A program made the translations under genes and the position numbers. A DNA stretch of 64,000 bases, taken from positions 1 to 64,000 of the forward strand of contig JADGKB010000056.1 in the NCBI GenBank assembly GCA_027604185.1, read 5' to 3'. Shown here piece after piece: positions 10,840 to 20,766 of this stretch; within the stretch, counting starts at the first letter, position 1; the number at the start of each line of letters is the position of its first letter. The stretch comes from Boothiomyces macroporosus (lineage: Eukaryota; Chytridiomycota; Chytridiomycetes; Rhizophydiales; Terramycetaceae). Under the pieces are notes generated by a model that did not search any database, had not been told where the DNA came from, and saw nothing but the letters and a program-made list of their open reading frames with translations.

Positions 10840-13800
10840 ATGATTACAGTCGTAAAGTCAAAAGACGGGCAGCCTTGCAGAAACAGCTCGCAATCTTCCC
10901 TTTTTTCTCAGTTAACTTTCAGTTATGTCAACGAGTTGATTACCAGAGGAATTAGAAAACCGCTGGAAATATTTGACTTTCCTTCCATTGAAAGACACGA
11001 CGAAGCAGAGCGACTTTCCAAAATTCTGTTGGACAACTTGCACGAAACAAAGAGTTTGATCAAAGCGCTTTACAAAACATTTGGATTCTCTTATGGAATA
11101 ATCTTGTTTTTTTACTTGTTTGAAATTGTATTCAAAGTTGCGGAGGGATACTTGCTTGGATTGTTTCTTCAATGGTTCCAACAGGATCAATATGACTTGA
11201 ATTCCGGATATTGGTACGCCTTTGGTCTAGTTTCCGTAATTGGTACCCACAGTTTATTGCGGCATATCATGTTCTTTTGGTCTACTAGATTGGGTATGCA
11301 AATCAGAGTCGCTGTCACATCTGCGGTTTACAGAAAATGCTTATCTTTATCAGTTTCCCATACCGCTTCCACAGGAACAATTGTTAATCTCATTTCAAAC
11401 GATGTGCAAAAGTTTGAAGATGCCACACCGTGGGCACCTTTTATGATTGTTGCGCCAGTTGAGTTGTTTGTTGTGTGGTACTTTGTGTATCAAATCATTG
11501 GCTGGGCATCTTTGGCACCTTTTATTACCTTGGCAATTCTATTTCCCCTCCAAGCGACTTTTTCTAAAAAGTTTGGTGACTTTCGAGTAAAGAGGGTCGG
11601 GCTTAGAGATGTCTGGCTCAAGTCGGTATCGGACATGCTGTCTGGAATAATGGTGGTAAAGGTAATCCATCTTTAAAACTGAGTTATATGCATGGGAGGA
11701 TCCATTTATTGCTACCATCAAAAAAGTACGAGCAAAAGAAATGACAATCATGCAAAAAGGGTTTATTTTAGCAGGATTAAATAGCTCACTTAGTTTTTCT
11801 TCCCCTAGTAACTGTTATCTTAACTGCAGGTTTGCTCAGTTTAGCTACTTTTCTGACCTATCACTTTACTGGTGGTGTGTTACTGGCGTCCAAAATTTTT
11901 ACCGTCTTTACTTATTTCAATACCACCAGAGTCACGCTTATTGCAAACTTTCCCAGAGGTGCTCAATATTCTGCTGAAGCGTATGTCTCCTTGAAAAGAG
12001 TTTCGAAATTTCTTTTGTTGGAAGAAATTGACTCTTTGCGAGATTTGGAGAAGGAATCCAAGATCCTTGAAACTGTAAACGATTCAAGCATCTGGGTATA
12101 TCTGAAAAACTGTTCATTTAGATGGGGATCTGCCTATTCCGGCGAGGCTTCAAAGAGCAGTCAGGATATCTTGCAAAACATCAATCTTGAACTACGGCAG
12201 GGAACTATAACCGCTGTATGTGGCCAAGTTGCATCTGGAAAGTCCTCTCTTATTCAAGCTATTCTTGGTGAAATGGTTTGCACATCAGGAGATTTTGCAG
12301 TCGCAAACAAATCTATTGCTTATGTCGGCCAAAAAGCTTGGATATTATCAGGATCAATCAAAGAAAACATTCTTTTCGGAAGAGAGTACAATGAAAAATG
12401 GTTCCGAGAGGTGGTACATGCTTGTGCACTCGAACGAGATTTTCAGCTTTTTCCATTTGGAGAGCATACAGTCGTTGGTGAAAGGGGTGTGACTCTTAGT
12501 GGGGGACAGCGAGCCAGAATAGATCTTGCCAGAGCAGTTTATTCTAATGCTGATATTTACCTGTTGGACGACCCGCTTTCCGCTGTAGATACCAAAGTTG
12601 GTCGTCACTTGTTTGAAAAGTGCTTGACTGGAATATTGAAAAGCAAATGTGTTTTGTTTGTCACCCATCAGCTGCAATTTATCAGTGCTTGTGACTATGT
12701 CGTATTGCTGGAAAGTGGAAAAATTCTAGTTGGAGATACTTACTCTCATGCGGTTAACACCAACCAGGAATTCGCATCCTTGATGCAACAAATGGATAAA
12801 AAGAAGAAAGATGACGATCATATTGAGGTTCAAGAGGAAAAAGTGGTAGAAAAAACTGAAGAGGGTGTCAAAACAAAAGAAATAACCACGGAAACAGCTG
12901 CTACTGGCAGCGTTAGTCTTTCTGTGTATTACAAATACTTCAGATCTGGATCTGGAATACTTTCAGTGCTGGCATTCTTTATCTGCATGTTCCTTGGACA
13001 GATATTCTTTATTTCTACAGATTTCTGGCTTTCAAATTGGGCAAGCAAGTCCCCTGATGTGCAGAATGATAGTTACTATTACATTATCTTTATCGTTTTA
13101 GGATTGATGACTTTTATATTTTCAACTACCAGGGAACTTATATTTCTGTCCATCAGTGTTCGTGCCAGCAAGTCACTCTTTTCACAGATGCTGGAATCTA
13201 TATTCAGGAGCCCAATGTTCTTTTTTCAATCTAACCCTCACGGTCGAATCATGAATAGATTTACCAAGGATTTGTCGACTATGGATGAAATGCTTCCTCA
13301 AACCTTTTTGGACTTTATTGGCTGTGGATTCTTCTTTTTGGGCTCATTGGTCGTCACAGTTATCGTAGTACCTCAGTCGCTGCTGTTTTTCCCAGTGCTG
13401 GCGGTTGCCTTTTACTATTTATACAAGTACTACATTCTATCATCAAGACAAGTGAAGCGATTTGAAGCAATTGCTCGTTCGCCCGTGTATTCAAATATTC
13501 CTTCCACACTGGAAGGGCTATCTGTAATCAGAGCTTTTTCCATGGAGGGCAGATTCGCTTCACAATTCTATTTGGCTCAAAATGAGCATACTAGACTTAT
13601 TCTTTGCTTCTATTCGTGTGTTCGATGGCTCGGTCTTCGACTGGATTTACTGGTTACGTTATTTATGGGAAGCCTTTCCTTTGGATTTGTTGGTCTACGA
13701 ACATATTTAAACCTTTCTTCTGGTCAAATTGGTTTGCTGTTATATTATCTTATTGCTTTGTGTGATTTGCTTCAGTGGAGTGTTCGTCAAGCTACGGAAA

Positions 13801-14723
13801 CTGAAAACATGATGGTTTCAACGGAGAGAATACTGGAATATTCATCTCTCCCTCCTGAATCATCGAATGAAAATGAATTGATTCCTCCAGAGCAATGGCC
13901 AGAAGAAGGAAAGGTTGCAATCAACGATCTCTCGTTGACATATCCATCTCACAATGAAGAAGTGGCTGCTCCAACGCTAAAACATATTACCGTGGACTTT
14001 CAGCCAAGAAGTAAGATTGGTATAGTTGGAAGAACTGGAGCTGGTAAAAGTTCGTTCCTGCAAGCACTATTTAGATTAGTTGAACCATCCCCTTCGGGCT
14101 GCATAAAGATTGATGGAGTAAACATATCAGAAATCAGTCTCAAGACATTAAGATCCAAAATATCAATTATTCCTCAAGAGCCATTCTGTTTTAAAGGTAC
14201 CATTCGCTTCAATCTGGATCCTTTTGGTGTTTATTCAGATGAAAAGATTTGGGCAGCTCTGGAAGCTATTGAAATGAAGGACACCATCTTGGCAATGCCC
14301 GAAAAGCTGGAGGCACCAGTCTCTGAAAATGGAGGTAAGTCATTTTTAATTTCAGCAAACTGGTCTGTGGGCGAACGCCAATTGATCTGTCTTGCCAGAG
14401 CAATTCTTAGGGATACACGATTGATTGTGATGGATGAAGCCACATCATCAATTGATTTGCGAACAGATCAACTTATCCAAAAAGCAATTCGTGCTGCCGG
14501 AGGCTTGTTTTCAAATGCTACTGTTGTTACGATTGCACATAGATTACACACTGTGATTGACTATGATTACATCATGGTTTTGGAAGCTGGACAGCTTGTA
14601 GAGTTTGGCCCTCCACGGGAGCTTTTAAGCAAAAAGGGGAGTGATGCGCACTTTTCTAGAATGGTTGATGAAATGGGAAAGCAGGCTGCGGATTCACTCA
14701 GACGAATGGTATTTGAGGAGTAA
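10840..14723 (+). CDS. ABC transporter, ABCC/MRP subfamily (short form)
   Basis: 1272 aa with three introns: 11662-11683, 11808-11829 (22 nt each) and 14335-14355 (21 nt, in frame and without a stop). Order is TMD1-NBD1-TMD2-NBD2 with no extra TMD0, like ABCC4 or Yor1. NBD1 shows Walker A 'GQVASGKSS', signature 'LSGGQRARIDLARA' and 'IYLLDDPLSAVD'; NBD2 shows 'GRTGAGKSS', 'WSVGERQLICLARA' and 'LIVMDEATSSID'. The third intron is called because removing seven codons restores the family's 'NWSVG' context. The cytosolic loop 'LYAWEDPFIATIKKVRAKE' is read only after intron 1. Probable export of organic anions, conjugates or drugs at the plasma or vacuolar membrane; substrate unknown. Confidence 0.93.
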
Positions 14724-14840
14724 AATACCGTATACCAGTAGTGTGATATCATTAATAAATATCTTGGCCAATGTTAATTCAACTATTTCACTTTGCAGTC
14801 GTGAATAAGCTTGCTGTTCCAATAATTTTTTTTCTTGAAA

Positions 14841-16244
14841 ATGCAGAGAATATTTAAAAGATATCTGAATTCGTTTTCAGCATTTAATTTAAAGCCAAAC
14901 ATATTGAATCGGCTGGAGACCCTTGGATTCAAGCAGCCATCAGAGTCTCAGTCTCATTTTTTGCCAGTGTTATATTCAGGAACAAGCGCTCTGTTGAAGG
15001 ACTGCACAGGAAGCGGAAAGACTTTTGGGCTGGCACTGTATGCAATTTCAAAACCAAATGTTTCATTATACCAGTATAAAGCATTTAAACAAGCGGATGA
15101 GCGTACACAAGATTTTATAAAGCGCAGAATGCAAATTGACTATACAGCAGTATTGATTATGGTACCAACTAGGGAGCTCGCCTTGCAGATTTATGAATGG
15201 ATCAAAGATTTGACGGAAGACTTTGACCACAGCGTCGCTCAATGTGTGGTAGCAGGAGTAGATATTCAAGATCAAAAGTTGCTGTTAAAGAAACCTCCAA
15301 GGGTTTTGATTGGGACACCTAATAGAATCCTGGAACTATACAAAGCAAAGGCGGTAGATTTTACGAGGCTGCAGTCCCTTATTGTGGATGAAGTGGACAG
15401 AGTAATTGATGTGCCTTCCAGATATGCAACTGTGAACAAGAAATTTAAAAAGAAGGTTCATATATCACCTGGAGAGGTTCTTCTGGACGAAATCGTTAGG
15501 GAAAGAAATATAACCGCCGATAAACTATCCAAGGATGACGGAATGGTCGACCAAGCGAAATTAAAAAGACTGCAAATTGTCCTAGCATCCGCAACCATCA
15601 ACAGCCCTTTAAAGAATTACTTTATTCATAAAAAGAGATGGCTAACTAATCCAACGATATTGGATTTGAATTTAACTCTCCCATCGACTGTCAAGCACAT
15701 TGCATATTACTTTGATTCAAAAGGGAATTTGGTTAAACTAAACGATAAATTGGAAGCTTCAGAATCATCAGTGCTCGAATCGAATTATGCTGACAGTATT
15801 ATTGCGGAAAATCAAGAAACTTTGATAGAAAGCCTGTCATTTATCATTCATGAAAACAAGATTCAAAAAGGTCTAATATTTACTGCTTCATCTGTTTCAG
15901 TAAATTCAATTGTCAATGATCTAAATCAATATGGCGTGAACGCAGATAGACTATTCAATATGCATGAATATAACACTGCCAAAGGATTCAAAAAGCGATT
16001 CCAAGATTTCATAGATGGAGAGACTAATATTATAGTGGCTACTGAACCTGAAAGTAGAGGGTTGGATCTTCCTGTAGACCATGTCATCATGGTTGGGATA
16101 ACTGATCCCAAGAGCTATATTCATGTAAGTGGACGAACGGGAAGATTCGGTAAACATGGCACTTCAATTACTATACTGCCAAACGAAATCCAAGCGATAA
16201 AGTTTCTCAAAATGCTGAATCAACTCAATATTAAATTAGGTTAA
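14841..16244 (+). CDS. DEAD-box-type RNA helicase, probably mitochondrial
   Basis: 467 aa, intronless, starting at ATG 14841. Helicase motifs in order: Q-like motif near 'GFKQPSESQSH', motif I 'CTGSGKT', Ia 'VPTRELALQ', GG/'VAGVD', 'IGTPNRILE', motif II 'VDEVDR' (DEVD rather than DEAD), III 'ASATIN', IV 'GLIFTAS', V 'SRGLDLP' and VI 'HVSGRTGRFGK'. The first 25 residues are basic and amphipathic, without acidic residues, as in a mitochondrial targeting peptide. The closest type I can think of is the Mrh4/DDX28 group that acts in mitoribosome assembly, but I infer this from the leader and size only. Confidence 0.88.
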   Translation: MQRIFKRYLNSFSAFNLKPNILNRLETLGFKQPSESQSHFLPVLYSGTSALLKDCTGSGKTFGLALYAISKPNVSLYQYKAFKQADERTQDFIKRRMQIDYTAVLIMVPTRELALQIYEWIKDLTEDFDHSVAQCVVAGVDIQDQKLLLKKPPRVLIGTPNRILELYKAKAVDFTRLQSLIVDEVDRVIDVPSRYATVNKKFKKKVHISPGEVLLDEIVRERNITADKLSKDDGMVDQAKLKRLQIVLASATINSPLKNYFIHKKRWLTNPTILDLNLTLPSTVKHIAYYFDSKGNLVKLNDKLEASESSVLESNYADSIIAENQETLIESLSFIIHENKIQKGLIFTASSVSVNSIVNDLNQYGVNADRLFNMHEYNTAKGFKKRFQDFIDGETNIIVATEPESRGLDLPVDHVIMVGITDPKSYIHVSGRTGRFGKHGTSITILPNEIQAIKFLKMLNQLNIKLG

Positions 16245-16301
16245 TAAATATCAGTGTGGAATAACTTTGGTAAGCTACATCTGTGAATTTAATGAATTTA
16301 T

Positions 16302-17344
16302 TTAAACCAAGTGAGCATAAGGGTTAGTTTGGCCCAAGAATGCTTGGATCTTTCTTGGCTGTTCAAACCCAGCTTTTCGTGAATGCAAGACTTGGTTGTT
16401 GTCTATCCAGAAAACATCGCCGAATTGCCAAGGAACAGCGACAGCGTTTTCCTCCATTAGCTTGGCAGTGCCCAACACATGTTCTCGGTTTAATTTTTCA
16501 CCATCTCCAAAAGTAACTGCCTTTTCTCCAGTGTTTCTACTATCTTCACTGCCAGTGTAAGCAGCAATGACAGAATTAAACCATACCTTCTTGTTGTATA
16601 CTTTTGGCAAGGTTTTAATCGCTGGTAGGACCGGAGATACAGTTTTGATATCACCATTTTCCAAAGGGATTAGTGATACACCTAATGCCGCAGCCTTTTC
16701 TTCTACCACTTTGAGATCTTCTGATTGGAAAGTAGAAATCCATCCGCGGCCAATTGGAGATGTAGGGTCATCATGCTTTGGAATAACACGAGTATAAACA
16801 ACTCCTTTTTCTTCCAACTTGCGAGTAAATTCAGGATATTGTTTGTTCACGCGTTCATATATAACATCACTCTTTAGCAAAGGTGTTTCCCCTCCTTTTG
16901 TGATTTGCTGGCATTGGAAAAACAGGCATTCGGGATACTTTGGGACTTGAGCCATTTCGTGATGGAATGGAATTGGCTGATCAGCAGGCGACTCGTTGGT
17001 TGTGTGCACACCTTTGTAAATTTGATGTCTAACTGCTGCCCCTCCGACATATGGCAAACTATGTTAATGCATCCGTACTTTTCGATTCCAAGTGCTTCAA
17101 CAAAGTCGGAAAAGTCAACGGCACTAGTAATTGGGAATCCTCTGAATAAAATTGCCCCTTGTTCTCTTAATTCAAGAGCGAGTGATTCTTTATGCTCAGC
17201 TGCCCATTTAAGCATATCTTGTTTAGTCTTTACCAGATCAGTGGGTTGGAGTACGAGAGGGAATGGCTTTCCATCTTCAAACGTCTTTTGTTCTGGAATT
17301 GAGACTGCTTGAGCTCCGATTGAATATGCAGCTAAAGAAACCAT
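16302..17344 (-). CDS. Fe(II)/2-oxoglutarate dioxygenase, TauD/clavaminate synthase-like
   Basis: 340 aa with one 20-nt intron (17059-17078) that joins 'ALGIEN' to 'LPYVGGAAVRHQIY'. The TauD/TfdA fold is shown by 'GAILFRGFP' near residue 67, the metal site 'PIPFHHEMAQ' (His-x-Glu rather than His-x-Asp), 'GRGWISTFQ' and the distal His region 'NNQVLHSRKAGFEQPRKI'. The HHEMAQ form is typical of plant and fungal clavaminate-synthase-like proteins of unknown substrate. It should be a soluble oxygenase; I would not assign taurine or butyrobetaine as substrate. The start at 17344 gives a hydrophobic first 20 residues that could be a weak targeting sequence. Confidence 0.88.
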
Positions 17345-17565
17345 TGCCGATTGTGAAAGTTTGATTCTTGATTAATGTGGCATGACTTGATGATCAACCA
17401 TTTTAGGAAGACAGCTGATTAGCTGTATTTCACCGCCAAAACATTGGTAGCGCACTGACGATCAAGATGGCCATTCACTTTATCATCTTGAACCGTCAAT
17501 AAGAGTTGTCTATTATTTAGGGGAATTAATATAATGACTCAAAAACGGTCTTGTGGAGGAATATA

Positions 17566-18570
17566 TTAACACTTATATCGCAACCGTTTAGTACATCTTT
17601 TGGGCATTTCAGTCTTTAAAATTTCTGGTTCAATAGTAGTCAATTGAATGTCTTGTTTTTTTGTATAGTCCAATGGAGTATATCCCAATGAATCTGGTAG
17701 ATGAATATTAGCTCCGTGTTCTACCAACAGCTTGCATATTTCCTTTCTGCCATGGAATGAAGCATGGTGCAATGGGCTGGCACCGTCTACATCAAGCATG
17801 TCTGGAAATGCGTCCCATTCAAAGAAAAGTTTGCACATCTCTACATTGGAATGGATAACGGCAAGGTGGAGAGGAGTGTAGCCATGATGATCTCTGCAGT
17901 GAACATTTGCACCGTGCTTTAACAAAAGCTCTGCTGTTTTCACTGATTGATCATGTACTAATTTTGCAGCTTTGTGCAATGGTGTTTGACCATCAATGGT
18001 AGTGGCAGCATCAACCTGAGAGTTGCTTCGAACTAGGAGTTGGCAGATTTCCAACCTTCCCTGATCAGCAGCCAAATGCAAAGGCGTCATACCAATTCGC
18101 GTAGTAGCGTTAACATCAGCTCCATGATCAACCAAGAATTTGGTTCGGTCGAATTTGATCAAATTCAAGTCTACATTTTCAAAGTCGAAAATGAATCCGT
18201 CAAAGGTGGGCATACAATCCAAGAGCACCGCTAAATGAAGGGGAGTGAGTCCAATGTTATCCATTGCTTGATTGATATCATATCCTGCCTTGATCAATGC
18301 CATGAGGACTTTGGGATTATCAAAAGATATAGCTGTAAAAATCAAATATTCCCGATCTACGTAGAGCTCATCAAAATGACTTCCCTCTTCAAATTGAGCG
18401 TCTTGTTTGATGAGCTTTATACCAACTGGATCCCAAATATATTTGTGCTCGTCAAGAATATCTCGGAATCTGGAATTAACTTGGTTCAACACAAAAATCC
18501 CGTTTGGATATGAGGCAGCGACAGTTTTAAATATTTGAATCAAGATTTCAGTTGGTAAATCGTTGAGCAT
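17566..18570 (-). CDS. F-box protein with ankyrin repeats (copy 1)
   Basis: 334 aa, intronless, starting at ATG 18570 ('MLNDLPTEILIQIF'). Residues 1-45 form an F-box ('NQVNSRFRDIL', 'IWDPVGIKLI'). Residues about 75-320 hold six to seven ankyrin repeats, such as 'GLTPLHLAVLL', 'GMTPLHLAADQGRLEICQLL' and 'GASPLHHASFHGRKEICKLL'. The C terminus is short and basic. By family logic this is a substrate receptor of an SCF ubiquitin ligase, binding its target through the ankyrin stack. The next gene upstream is a diverged tandem copy, 85 bp away, so the pair arose by local duplication. Confidence 0.85.
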   Translation of the reverse strand: MLNDLPTEILIQIFKTVAASYPNGIFVLNQVNSRFRDILDEHKYIWDPVGIKLIKQDAQFEEGSHFDELYVDREYLIFTAISFDNPKVLMALIKAGYDINQAMDNIGLTPLHLAVLLDCMPTFDGFIFDFENVDLNLIKFDRTKFLVDHGADVNATTRIGMTPLHLAADQGRLEICQLLVRSNSQVDAATTIDGQTPLHKAAKLVHDQSVKTAELLLKHGANVHCRDHHGYTPLHLAVIHSNVEMCKLFFEWDAFPDMLDVDGASPLHHASFHGRKEICKLLVEHGANIHLPDSLGYTPLDYTKKQDIQLTTIEPEILKTEMPKRCTKRLRYKC

Positions 18571-18655
18571 AACTTGTTGGGTAAGATTGATCACCGAAAT
18601 TAAAACGTCTTTTGCTATCTTTGGTATCTGTGGTTTGCATAAATAGAAATTTATA

Positions 18656-19798
18656 TTATATTTTCAAATAGCCCAAAGCGACTAGGTACAGATACAGCAT
18701 TGCTACAGCAAAAATTCCCAAGATAATTGATAGGAAAAATAGAAATTTGCCTGTCAAGAGGCCCACGAATAGTGATACCGCCACATACAATGCAAACACG
18801 ACAGCGCCAGTTTGAACTTGTCTAAATATCTGTCGCAATTCCGCCATTGGCAAGTTTTCAGGACATAGATAGTCCAAGGGAGTAGATCCGCTCTTGTTCT
18901 TTAGATTTTTATCTGCACCGACTTTAACCAGGTATTCACACAAACAAGAAAAGTCTTGAATCACAGCATAGTGCAGCGGCGTTGAGCCGTCTATATCCTG
19001 ACAATCGATTATGGCTCCATTTTCAACTAGTAATTTGCACATCTCTACATGGTTAGCAATAGTTGCTTCATGCAATGGGGTTCTTTGTCTCTGATCTACA
19101 TCATTGATATTCGCCCCGCTGAGTATAAGCAGCTTGGCGACCATTATCGAGTATGGATGCAGCGAGGAAACCACTTTGTGCAAAGCGGTCATCCCTTCAT
19201 TATTCTTTAAATTAACATCCACTGTTTTTGAATTTATGAGTATTTCCGATACTTCGAAATTAGAAACTTGGGCAGCAATATGCAGAGCGCTAGATCCGTC
19301 ATTCTTTAACGCATCTAATCTCGCACCTTTGCTTAGTAGATACTTGATCATTTTCGGACTGCGTAGATAAGCAGATCTATGAATAATTGTGTTACATTCC
19401 GAATCTGTACAGTTTAAATCCGCATTAAATCCAATCAGCATTTTCACACCGGCAAAATAGTCATTGGTAACTGCTAGTAATAACGGTGTGGTTCCAAATT
19501 CTTCAAACTGAAAGTTTACGTTCATTCCATATGACAGGCATGCAAACACTGCTTTGGAGTTTCTAAAATTTATCGCTACGAATAACTGGTTCTGTATATC
19601 CGTAGTAACTATCCGTTGTTCATACTGCGGATCGTGTAATAATAGGCGGTAACCGGCTTGGTTCCATAATTTTTTGTTGTTTCTGATTATTTGGCGAAAT
19701 CTGCGATCAACTTGGTTAAACTGGAAGAGCTGGTTGGGGTTGGAATATGATATTATATTGAGGATTATTAGTAGTATTTCTGTTGGGAGGTGCTTCAT
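18656..19798 (-). CDS. F-box/ankyrin protein with C-terminal membrane hairpin (copy 2)
   Basis: 380 aa, intronless, ATG 19798. It begins 'MKHLPTEILLIILNII' with 'NQVDRRFRQI' and 'LWNQAGYRLLLHD', the same F-box layout as its neighbour. Six or so ankyrin repeats follow ('GTTPLLLAV', 'GSSALHIAAQ', 'RTPLHEATIANHVEMCKLL', 'GSTPLHYAVIQ'). Unlike copy 1, residues about 330-378 contain two hydrophobic segments ('VVFALYVAVSLFVGLLTG' and 'FLFFLSIILGIFAVAMLYLY') with a very short turn, so it is predicted to be tail-anchored as a hairpin. A membrane-tethered SCF receptor is unusual. Target unknown. Confidence 0.85.
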   Translation of the reverse strand: MKHLPTEILLIILNIISYSNPNQLFQFNQVDRRFRQIIRNNKKLWNQAGYRLLLHDPQYEQRIVTTDIQNQLFVAINFRNSKAVFACLSYGMNVNFQFEEFGTTPLLLAVTNDYFAGVKMLIGFNADLNCTDSECNTIIHRSAYLRSPKMIKYLLSKGARLDALKNDGSSALHIAAQVSNFEVSEILINSKTVDVNLKNNEGMTALHKVVSSLHPYSIMVAKLLILSGANINDVDQRQRTPLHEATIANHVEMCKLLVENGAIIDCQDIDGSTPLHYAVIQDFSCLCEYLVKVGADKNLKNKSGSTPLDYLCPENLPMAELRQIFRQVQTGAVVFALYVAVSLFVGLLTGKFLFFLSIILGIFAVAMLYLYLVALGYLKI

Positions 19799-19918
19799 CT
19801 TAACTTGTAAAGTCGTGTGAGAATCGCAGTCACTTTCATCGCCTTACACGGCCCTTCAAAATTAAAAAACTAGAGAGCAGATATCAAATGAAATTATACA
19901 ACAAATGATTTATTATGT

Positions 19919-20656
19919 TCACCACTCAAAATCCCCATTTGCCTACTGTAAGATTGAACCTACCCTATTGAAGACATAATCTCGTCCGTTGATGTTTACG
20001 ATTCCGTCCTTTAACGTACACTTCCATTTATTCTTGATCCTTGTTACTTTTTCATATTGGCATAGGATCAAGTGATCCGTTGGTGCATTTTCATCATCTT
20101 CATCATCATCTAAATCTGAGCCGATGCCTTCTGAATCACCTCCATCGTTCTCGTCATCTTCGTCGTCATCCGAGTCTTCTCCGTCTAGTTGGTTGATTTT
20201 AGGGATTTTAGCGGCAAGTATTTCTTGATCAAGTTTCTATGTTAGCATTAGGTACTTTTTGTTTGAGGATTTGTTCTTCATCCGCACCATCGTTCTGCGG
20301 AATGTTATAATTCTGACCCATGTAAGGCATATGGTCCCCGTAATTGAAATTCATATCCTTGTTAATGAAATAATACTTCTGCTTTTGGCAGCATTTGATA
20401 TGGCACGTACATCTGGTTTTCAGATGGCATCATTGTTGGAGCCGGTGCTACAAACGGTGCGACTCCCATTCTCCTTATCTTATCCTCCCACATCTGATTT
20501 AAACTTGAATTACTTGTTTTAAATCTGACAAGACATTTTCATCCAGCCCCAGTTCTGCGAATCTTCTCGACATTTTCTCTACAACGTCATTTATGACCCA
20601 GGTATATATTCCTGGCTTTAAATTACAAATCAAATTACCACTGCTTGGTTGCTCAT
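19919..20656 (-). CDS. TOA1: TFIIA large subunit (Toa1)
   Basis: 211 aa in six exons; introns 20616-20638 (23 nt), 20494-20513 (20), 20358-20376 (19), 20237-20255 (19) and 19943-19963 (21). The N-terminal four-helix part reads 'VPGIYTWVINDVVEKM' and 'LDENVLSDLKQMWEDKI'. A short Pro/Met/Asn-rich linker and an acidic Asp/Glu stretch follow, then the beta-barrel: 'LILCQYEKVTRIKNKWKC', 'LKDGIVNINGRDYVFNR', ending 'ANGDFEW' and TGA, the hallmark C terminus of TFIIA-alpha/beta. It stabilises TBP on promoters with Toa2. The linker is much shorter than in animals. Without splicing no long frame is visible, so automatic annotation could miss it. Confidence 0.93.
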
Positions 20657-20766
20657 TTTGAAATTGAAAAAGTGATCAAAAAAGTCAACTTTTTCACCTC
20701 TTTTCAGGAACAATGAGTCTCAAGAGTCACGAGTAGAAATTACTTGATTTTATTAAGAATGCAAAT

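Noticed and set aside
16302..17344. Gamma-butyrobetaine or taurine dioxygenase
   Set aside because: The fold is right, but the HHEMAQ metal motif belongs to the clavaminate-synthase-like group; substrate left open.
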